Below, one piece after another: positions 6,363 through 11,564 of a DNA stretch of 11,564 bases (position 1 is the first letter of the stretch; every line of letters starts with the position of its first letter). The translations under genes were made by a program, and so were the position numbers. The notes beneath the pieces were generated by a model. It was not told the DNA's origin. It ran no database searches and saw nothing but the letters and a program-made list of their open reading frames with translations. The DNA comes from Thalassiosira profunda. Its lineage: Eukaryota; Bacillariophyta; Thalassiosirophyceae; Thalassiosirales; Thalassiosiraceae. The stretch covers positions 1-11,564 of the forward strand of contig JALLAP010000599.1 of the NCBI GenBank assembly GCA_036939355.1, in the 5' to 3' direction.

Positions 6363-8439
6363 GAACCACCGGCGATGCAAAGAAGTCGTCGCTGGGGATC
6401 TCGACGCCCAATCCACTCAATCGGTCGCACTCCACATTCATCAGCCTCTCCAGCGTCTCCTGCGAGTCGTTCCCTTGTGCCAGCGCCGTGGTAAAAAGCG
6501 TGCTGGCCATCGTGAGCATCGTTTCCTGCTCCGAAGTGCTCAGTTCCTCCCTCTGCGACATGTACTGCAGCATGAGGTCGTCCGCGAGTGCCACCTGGGC
6601 CGCTCTGTGCCCCCCCTGAATGGATGCGCGGTACCACAGTGCTTGTGCCAAGCACGATGTGGTATCTTCCGCTTTTGCCGGAGTGCGCGAAAGAAAAGGG
6701 TTGTTATCCTCTCGACTGGCGATGTCGTAAATCGTCCGATACTCTGAATCTGGAACCCGCTCGTCGTCGCACATTTGCGCCAGCGCTGTCATGGCGAAGA
6801 TGTTGCCCCGCGAGGCACTCTTCAAGTACATGTCGTATTGATCGATTGCATTCAGCAACAGCGCGTGGCTCCCGTCCTCCTCCACCACACTCTCCGAGGC
6901 TAGCCCTAGGACGAATTCGCCAATATCATCGGTTGGGTTTAGCAACCATGGCTGGTTCACCGTTTTGTCTTCCTCTTCGTCCACTCCATCTGTGAACCAC
7001 ACAATCAAAGAAGTCCTCGCTTTGTTCAGGCGCGGATCGACATCCACACCGTGAAGTACATCGTATGTGTGTACAACACCGTCACCCTTCGCCAAGGGAA
7101 AGAATCTGCGAAGCGCAGAATGGCCAGAGGCACCAAGTTCAGGCAAAGGGGGAATTGTATAAAGGCCTTGCGTACCCGCGGCGGCCGTATCGTCCATCGC
7201 AATCACAGAAGTAGCGGCGGCTGTCACGTCGTAATGCGCGCTGAGGCCGTATCGAGCGGCGCCCTCATCTCGATCGTCAACTCTTCCGTAGTTGCGGATG
7301 AACACGTCCGATATCCCCACAGCGGAAGAGTTGGTCAACTTCCTGACTTCCGGTAGCAGGTTGTCATACAGGTAGGGACGCAGGATACCAACCATGTCAG
7401 ATATGCATCGAGAGAAGGTGACCTCCGACTCATCGTCATCGTCGTCTGATCTCTCGAACAAGGGCTTTCCATTCGTGATGAGATTGAGATGCAAGGACGG
7501 AAGGCCATCGACGCTGTCTGGGTTGTCGCTTAGCCATTTCCGCGCCTTGATCTCGTTTAGTATCCTCATCACTGCGTCGATTTCGTTCAGCGGCAGGACT
7601 TGCTTTTGGTGAGATACAACGTTCGTCCTCCTCTGCGGTTGCCTCTCTTCATCGATATTGTGTTGATGCATTTCGTGGGCAGCAAAGTCGAAGGGCACTC
7701 TTCTCTCTGACAGCAGTTTGAGGGTGTGCAGCGCCGTGATCCCTTGGTCTGTCCCTCGATGCTTGAAGGCGAACTCACTGAGGTATGGAATGTACCTCGG
7801 TAGACCGATCCCCAATGCATCGCCATCGGAGTCCGATGAAGATTTATTGGCGATTCCTATTCGCTCCATATCTTTGGCGATGCTTCCCTCCAGCTCATCG
7901 CGCACCAGGACCTTCAATGTAGATGCCCTTCTCTCCTCTCCGCCTCCATCCCGCCCTTCCTCGTACAATTCACGCTCGACGGCCAGATACGGCAGCAGCA
8001 GAGTATGAAATACCGCGGCAAATTGGTCCGCATTGGCAGCGCTGCACGATAGGTGTGCCTCGTACACATTGTCGGGCTTCCGAATGAGGTACCCTTCGCA
8101 CTCCCCGCAACCTTCCTCAACCAACCTCGCCGCGTGAACGACGGTGGAGCTTCCATCCAGTGAATTGTTGGCGGGTGCATCCTGCACCTTGATTTCTGGT
8201 TGCACCGACGTTTCAGACGCCGCAGATGCTATCGAGGATTGCAGAAATGTTGGCCGGCGGCTGGCTGACAAGGAATTGTGGCAACCACATGCGCCGTGGT
8301 GCGGGGAACGTCCGCATCGCCGCCCCTGGGCAGAGAATGCCGATGCCAGGAAGGAACTGTGAGATTTCCCGCGTAGGGCGATGGCGATGGAAAGCGCCGC
8401 GGCGGCGGCCGGGCGCCACGGCGAGCGCGTGGTCCCCAT
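6337..8439 (-). CDS. Plastid-targeted 2-oxoglutarate/Fe(II) oxygenase fused to Sel1-like repeats
   Basis: The product is a single-exon protein of 700 residues from ATG 8439 (context GCCATGGG). The frame extends to a TTG at 8514, but only the ATG places a signal peptide (AAAAALSIAIAL, 11-22) directly before ASAFSA (32-37), a diatom plastid motif. A long, weakly conserved region follows (about 60-360) with an acidic run near 331-338. The oxygenase core has HYD at 402-404 (the HxD iron ligands), the distal His at 463 in VLHGVD, and Arg 475 in ARTSLIVWFTD, which would bind the 2-oxoglutarate carboxylate. This HxD...H...R set, as in prolyl-hydroxylase-like enzymes, is complete, so activity is likely. 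The C-terminus (about 530-670) has Sel1-like helices: YLKSASRGNIFAMTALAQM, ALWYRASIQGGHRAAQVALA and a weaker third near 645-667. Such repeats usually bind partner proteins. A plastid protein hydroxylase with its own adaptor is an inference; the substrate is unknown. Its end lies 66 nt from the opposing GDPD-like gene. Confidence 0.85.
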   Translation of the reverse strand: MGTTRSPWRPAAAAALSIAIALRGKSHSSFLASAFSAQGRRCGRSPHHGACGCHNSLSASRRPTFLQSSIASAASETSVQPEIKVQDAPANNSLDGSSTVVHAARLVEEGCGECEGYLIRKPDNVYEAHLSCSAANADQFAAVFHTLLLPYLAVERELYEEGRDGGGEERRASTLKVLVRDELEGSIAKDMERIGIANKSSSDSDGDALGIGLPRYIPYLSEFAFKHRGTDQGITALHTLKLLSERRVPFDFAAHEMHQHNIDEERQPQRRTNVVSHQKQVLPLNEIDAVMRILNEIKARKWLSDNPDSVDGLPSLHLNLITNGKPLFERSDDDDDESEVTFSRCISDMVGILRPYLYDNLLPEVRKLTNSSAVGISDVFIRNYGRVDDRDEGAARYGLSAHYDVTAAATSVIAMDDTAAAGTQGLYTIPPLPELGASGHSALRRFFPLAKGDGVVHTYDVLHGVDVDPRLNKARTSLIVWFTDGVDEEEDKTVNQPWLLNPTDDIGEFVLGLASESVVEEDGSHALLLNAIDQYDMYLKSASRGNIFAMTALAQMCDDERVPDSEYRTIYDIASREDNNPFLSRTPAKAEDTTSCLAQALWYRASIQGGHRAAQVALADDLMLQYMSQREELSTSEQETMLTMASTLFTTALAQGNDSQETLERLMNVECDRLSGLGVEIPSDDFFASPVVRVLLAFRQ

Positions 8440-8984
8440 GGCCTTGCCCGTGCTCTCCCCTGCGGGCAGCAAACACCTCCGAGACCTCCGAGTCGGGTGC
8501 GTGCGTGGAGACAAAGAGGAGGGGGAAGAGGGAGAGGAACGAAAAGAGGGAGAGGAGGGTAGCTGTCACGTGGTCACGCGTGAAAAATGCCGCTCCACAC
8601 CACAACTTGCTTCCCCGCCTCCCCTCCCCGAGCCCGAGGCGGGCGCCAAGAATACTACCGAGAACTGCGCACGGTGAGTTGTCGTTTGTGGATTCTTCTG
8701 CGGTCGCGGAGGTTTGCGCTGGTGGGGGCGCGGGGGAGCTCCAGTCGGGCATGCACCATCACTCGACCTCGCCGCGGAGTGTCTCTCGTTGCTTGGGCGA
8801 AGGAGCTCGCAGAGATCCTCGATCGTGTTCGGGTCGATCCCTTGGCTGTCTTGTCCATGCCTTGGTATCGTGAGATAATTCACTCGCTCACAACTCACAA
8901 CGAATCAAAGGCCGCCACTCTCCCTCAACGATATTCTCCGCGCGGCATTGGTGCACCACTTCACGCGAAGCAGATATCCTAAAG
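8440..8984. promoter_or_regulatory. Divergent intergenic region between oxygenase and MORN-LRR genes
   Basis: This 545-bp region must hold both promoters. It contains a purine-rich tract on the plus strand (8507-8559), which would read as a CT-rich leader or promoter for the oxygenase gene. A dense cluster of palindromes follows: CACGTG (8567-8572) and TCACGCGTGA (8574-8583). GGTGCACC lies at 8950-8957, shortly before the MORN-LRR start. ORFs here on both strands show no domain, leader or compositional sign of being genes. Confidence 0.55.
8566..8583. promoter_or_regulatory. E-box/G-box CACGTG next to palindrome TCACGCGTGA
   Basis: CACGTG is the classic bHLH or bZIP core. The adjoining perfect 10-bp palindrome TCACGCGTGA contains ACGCGT, the core of MCB-type cell-cycle elements in fungi. 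They lie about 130-145 bp upstream of the oxygenase ATG and about 400 bp upstream of the MORN-LRR ATG. Function is inferred from position and symmetry only. Confidence 0.4.
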
Positions 8985-11075
8985 ATGAGCCGTAAAATCG
9001 TTCGGGGTAGCGTCGACGATGGAGACAAATGGGAGGGAGAGTTCGTCGATGGCAAGCCGGGCGGTCATGGCAAGCACACCTTTGCCAATGGAAGTGTCTA
9101 CGAGGGCCAGTGGAAAGATGGAAATCCAAATGGCAACGGCAAGCACACCTATGCGAATGGGAAAGTGTACAGTGGGCAGTGGGAAGATGGGGAGCCAAAT
9201 GGCTTTGGCAAGATGACATACGCTGCTGGGGACGTGCTTGATCATTACGAGGGAGAGTTGGAGAAAGGCAGGTGGCATGGCAGTGGCACCCTAACACTCA
9301 GCAATGGTAACGTGTACGTGGGGAGGTTTCAGATGGGTAAATTTCATGGCACGGGAACACACAAGTGGCCAAGCGGCTCTGTCTATGAAGGTAAATATGC
9401 AAATGGCTTACGAGATGGCTTTGGCGCGTACAAGTGGAGCGATGGAGATATATTCGAGGGAGAGTTTGCGAACGACAAGAGGAATGGTAGCGGCACCATG
9501 AAATACGCGAACGGAAGTGTGTACGCAGGAGAATGGTCGAACAACAGAAAGCATGGCCCCGGAATTTTGACGGAGGCAAATGGCGAAGAGCTCAAACAAG
9601 AGTACAGGGAGGACCAGCTGCTGTCCAGCAAGCGGGTTGCGACCCTCACCAATGGCCCTCCATCTCAGCGGCCCCGGACTGAAGGCGCGTTCAGCAATAT
9701 GCTCGTGCTGAATGAGGATTATACCACTCAGGAGTCACAACCGAGGCGCAGATACGTGCACCAAAAATTCTCCGTGCTCCAAAGCATGAGCGAGGAGTGG
9801 CTCGGATACGACGGCGGCGCGGTCCAGGAACGGCACCGGAGTGCCCGCCAAATTCGGGTGGAGGCGGGCGTGGCGGTGATTCCAGGGAGGGCCTTTGAGA
9901 ACTGTGACAATTTAGTGGCGGTGGATTTGAGCAACGTCCGCACCATCTTAGATAATGCATTCAAGAAATGCCGCTCGCTGGAGCGCGTTGTTTGGACCGA
10001 TGCCGCTTCAGTTGAGATTTGCGAGTGGGCATTTCGCGGCTGCACTCGTTTGAAGGAGATCGATCTCAGCAATGTGACCGAGATTGGAGAGGGAGCATTC
10101 TTTTGTTGCGACGCTTTGGTCCGGATCAATATCCCATCATCCGTCACTCATATTGAATCTCAGGCATTTGAGCATTGCAGCGGTTTGGAAGAAGTGGAGC
10201 TCACTGAGGGGCTGAAGGTGATTGGAGCGAGTGCGTTCTGGGATTGCCATTCGTTGGAGCGCATCACCATCCCTTCCTCTGTCAAGTCGATTGGCCAAAG
10301 TGCATTTTGTGGCTGCGCCAATTTGTCAGAGGTGGAATTGAATGATGGGCTGCAACGTATCGGAAGCGAGGCTTTCACACGGTGCACGCGGTTGCTACAA
10401 ATCAGCATTCCCGCGACAACGTTGGAAGTCGGAGACAGTGCATTTGCTGGTTGCCATCGGTTGCGATCCGCAGAGCTACACGAAGGATTGCAGACGGTTG
10501 GTTATGCCGCATTTTCGGGCTGCTATTCGTTGGAACGCGTCATCATCCCCTCCTCTACCACGTCGATTGGCAAATTTGCATTTGGGAATTGCACTAACCT
10601 TGCAGAGGTCACTCTGCGTGAGGGGACACAGGTTATCGAACCGCATGCATTCGTTGACTGCGCCTCTTTGGAAAATATCAACATCCCTCCCGTGGCAATG
10701 GTAATTGACATTCATCGGGCTTTCGGCTGTCAGCTAATGAGAAGAGCAATGCCTGTGCCGACGAGGTTTGAGGCGAAGCTGATCGTCTCCAAGTGGATGC
10801 AGTACAGGAGCCCGAGTCAGATCGAAAAGGCTCGGGAAAAGGTGAACGAAATCCTCGGTCGCCGGCAACCAGAGGGTCAGAAAATCACATTGATTCGAGA
10901 GTGGTTTGCCTACTACAATCTGTTGGATGTGTCGACGATGCTCGAGCTTGCAATTTGGAAGATCAATATGAATGGCAACGAGCAGGGTGCAGAGGCGAGG
11001 CAGGCCAGTCGTCGAAACTGCGGCAGCGATATGAATATTGTCATTCCGGGCGTCTTGCCGTTCTTGGACGAGTAG
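8985..11075 (+). CDS. MORN-repeat plus BspA-type leucine-rich-repeat protein
   Basis: The product is a 696-residue intronless protein from an ATG with A at -3. There is no signal peptide or membrane segment, so it is probably cytosolic or on the inner face of a membrane. Residues 16-199 form about eight MORN repeats of 22-23 residues (such as YEGQWKDGNPNGNGKHTYAN), a fold that in other proteins binds phospholipids or proteins. A linker (200-280) leads to about thirteen BspA-type LRRs (LRR_5) of 22-24 residues (287-585), with AFxxC in nearly every unit. From 378 the repeats alternate between an IPSS type and an EL.EGL type, making 46-residue pairs. A C-terminal domain (about 586-696) ends REWFAYYNLLDVSTMLELAI and GSDMNIVIPGVLPFLDE, which I recall as shared by many Thalassiosira LRR proteins. 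The likely role is binding or scaffolding; no catalytic motif is seen. Confidence 0.9.
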   Translation: MSRKIVRGSVDDGDKWEGEFVDGKPGGHGKHTFANGSVYEGQWKDGNPNGNGKHTYANGKVYSGQWEDGEPNGFGKMTYAAGDVLDHYEGELEKGRWHGSGTLTLSNGNVYVGRFQMGKFHGTGTHKWPSGSVYEGKYANGLRDGFGAYKWSDGDIFEGEFANDKRNGSGTMKYANGSVYAGEWSNNRKHGPGILTEANGEELKQEYREDQLLSSKRVATLTNGPPSQRPRTEGAFSNMLVLNEDYTTQESQPRRRYVHQKFSVLQSMSEEWLGYDGGAVQERHRSARQIRVEAGVAVIPGRAFENCDNLVAVDLSNVRTILDNAFKKCRSLERVVWTDAASVEICEWAFRGCTRLKEIDLSNVTEIGEGAFFCCDALVRINIPSSVTHIESQAFEHCSGLEEVELTEGLKVIGASAFWDCHSLERITIPSSVKSIGQSAFCGCANLSEVELNDGLQRIGSEAFTRCTRLLQISIPATTLEVGDSAFAGCHRLRSAELHEGLQTVGYAAFSGCYSLERVIIPSSTTSIGKFAFGNCTNLAEVTLREGTQVIEPHAFVDCASLENINIPPVAMVIDIHRAFGCQLMRRAMPVPTRFEAKLIVSKWMQYRSPSQIEKAREKVNEILGRRQPEGQKITLIREWFAYYNLLDVSTMLELAIWKINMNGNEQGAEARQASRRNCGSDMNIVIPGVLPFLDE
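9030..9581 (+). repeat. MORN-coding repeat array (about eight units of 66-69 bp)
   Basis: Units of about 66-69 bp code for the MORN motifs. Neighbouring units remain similar at DNA level: GGCAAGCACACCT occurs at 9069 and again at 9138, exactly 69 bp (23 codons) apart. This suggests growth by unequal exchange. Confidence 0.8.
9843..10736 (+). repeat. BspA-type LRR-coding repeat array with a 138-bp higher-order period
   Basis: About thirteen LRR units of 22-24 codons. From residue 378 of the protein, odd units (LERITIPSSVKSIG type) alternate with even units (LSEVELNDGLQRIG type). The copying unit was therefore probably the 46-codon pair. Confidence 0.8.
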
Positions 11076-11258
11076 AAGCCGCCCTGTGGCAGTGTTATCT
11101 TAGATTTACTTAAAGTGTTGCTCCTATCAGTTTGAAGTAAAGCTTAAAAGGTGCGGACGGTGCCATCAGACGGGACAAAGAGAGGTGGATTGCGCATTGA
11201 TCCGACGGACAAACAGCGGACGAATCCTTTCTGCACTGGAGAAGCCAGCCTACCCTCA
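11076..11258. other. Convergent 3' intergenic region, no gene seen
   Basis: This 183-bp interval separates the MORN-LRR stop from the stop of the opposing glycine-rich gene and must hold both 3' ends. An A-rich stretch (AGTAAAGCTTAAAAG, about 11136-11150) is the only hint of a processing signal. No ORF or structured RNA is evident. Confidence 0.5.
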
Positions 11259-11564
11259 TTACCAAGCACTGTTTCCTCCCCAGTTGCCCCCACCCCCTCC
11301 TCCTCCATATCCGCCTTTAAAAGAACGGGCAAGAAAGCAAATGAGAAGGATGCCAACAACAAGGAATGCCAAGGCGAAACCAAAGAGCCTTACCTCCCCC
11401 ATACCCCCCGCCTCCGCCATACCCTCCCCCTCCTCCGTAACCTCCCCCGCCGCCGTAAGATCCTCCGCCGCCGTAGGATCCCCCGCCACCTCCGCCTCCA
11501 CGGGAACCACGGTCCTGCTGACGATAATCTTTCGCTCCGAAGTTGGAACGTCCACCGCCGCGCC
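11259..11564 (-). CDS. Glycine-rich, probably RNA-binding protein (partial, 5' end outside window)
   Basis: Exon 11564-11394 is open at the window edge; intron 11393-11315; last exon 11314-11259 ends GNWGGNSAW-TAA. About 57 codons precede the intron. The visible protein starts RGGGRSNFGAKDYRQQDRGS, then RGGGGGGGSY and repeating GGGGY or GGGGGY units that continue across the splice junction. RGG and Gly-Tyr repeats like these form the low-complexity tail of RRM-type glycine-rich RNA-binding proteins and of some cold-shock-domain proteins. The domain that would decide lies outside the window. Reading the last exon and intron in one frame produces a false hydrophobic segment (FALAFLVVGILLICF) that is intron sequence, not a membrane helix. 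Confidence 0.75.
   Translation of the reverse strand, partial: GAAVDVPTSERKIIVSRTVVPVEAEVAGDPTAAEDLTAAGEVTEEGEGMAEAGGMGEVRLFGFALAFLVVGILLICFLARSFKGGYGGGGGGGNWGGNSAW
11315..11393 (-). other. Spliceosomal intron of the glycine-rich gene (79 bp, phase 1)
   Basis: The donor is GGGGGAG|GTAAGG and the acceptor TTCTTTTAAAG|GCGG on the minus strand, preceded by a pyrimidine-rich stretch. Joining restores a Gly codon and keeps the YGGGG repeat running into GYGGGGGGGNWGG. Confidence 0.85.
11394..11499 (-). repeat. Low-complexity (GGGGY)n coding repeat
   Basis: Near-repeating 15-18 bp units (TAC or TAT followed by four or five Gly codons) give SYGGGGSYGGGGGY-like protein sequence. Such tracts change length easily, so the exact count may vary between alleles or assemblies. 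Confidence 0.8.

Noticed and set aside
8440..8514. Upstream start of the oxygenase frame at 8514
   Set aside because: The codon is TTG, and the added residues would bury the signal peptide behind a basic stretch.
8213..8752. 179-codon minus-strand ORF with a hydrophobic stretch (LLSLFSFLSLFPLLF)
   Set aside because: The hydrophobic run is simply the purine-rich promoter tract read on the other strand; the frame ends inside the oxygenase gene without a domain.
8226..8873. 215-codon plus-strand ORF spanning the oxygenase N-terminus and its promoter
   Set aside because: It is antisense to the leader and full of Arg/Ser low complexity, with no family resemblance.
9030..9581. CRISPR-like or satellite array
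   Set aside because: The 66-69 bp periodicity is explained by MORN-coding repeats in frame; there are no constant repeats with unique spacers.
11259..11555. 98-codon minus-strand ORF with an apparent membrane helix
   Set aside because: The helix is translated intron 11315-11393; the spliced reading gives a continuous Gly-Tyr repeat protein instead.

Overview
This window looks like a gene-dense stretch of a diatom nuclear genome, most like a centric diatom such as Thalassiosira. The evidence is: short GT-AG introns of 72-79 bp; ATG starts in plausible eukaryotic contexts; N-terminal signal peptides followed by a Phe-containing 'ASAFAP'-type motif, the mark of import into secondary plastids (LSAFAP, ASAFSA, AAAFAF, weaker ESFS); and a BspA-type leucine-rich-repeat protein with a C-terminal block (GSDMNIVIPGVLPFL) that I recall from Thalassiosira proteomes. 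The species assignment is inference. No tRNA, rRNA, CRISPR array, transposase or virus-like gene was seen. Layout: seven protein genes alternate strictly in strand (-,+,-,+,-,+,-), giving three divergent promoter regions and three convergent ends. (1) 1-1523, minus, 3' end cut off by the window: plastid-type ABC1/UbiB-family atypical kinase with one intron. (2) 1990-3222, plus: DUF1415 protein with a likely plastid leader. (3) 3228-4923, minus: three-exon pentatricopeptide-repeat protein with a canonical plastid leader. (4) 5290-6270, plus: membrane-anchored protein resembling a GDPD/PLC-like TIM-barrel phosphodiesterase. (5) 6337-8439, minus: 2-oxoglutarate/Fe(II) oxygenase joined to Sel1-like repeats, with a plastid leader. 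(6) 8985-11075, plus: MORN repeats joined to BspA-type LRRs. (7) 11259-11564, minus, 5' end cut off: glycine-rich, probably RNA-binding, protein with one intron. How the genes relate: this is not an operon or a defence island. Four neighbouring genes carry plastid-type leaders (ABC1 kinase, DUF1415, PPR, 2OG oxygenase), so shared control through the divergent promoters is plausible but unproven. The most notable items are the MORN-LRR and oxygenase-Sel1 fusions, a PPR array with about 44-residue spacing, a small tandem duplication carrying a gene end with its stop codon, a 5-nt convergent gap, and a palindrome (TGTGCACA) found only in gene 5' flanks. I found no clear previously undescribed multi-gene system. 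Several computed ORFs begin at TTG; for these I moved the start to the first ATG that fits a leader peptide or a good start context.
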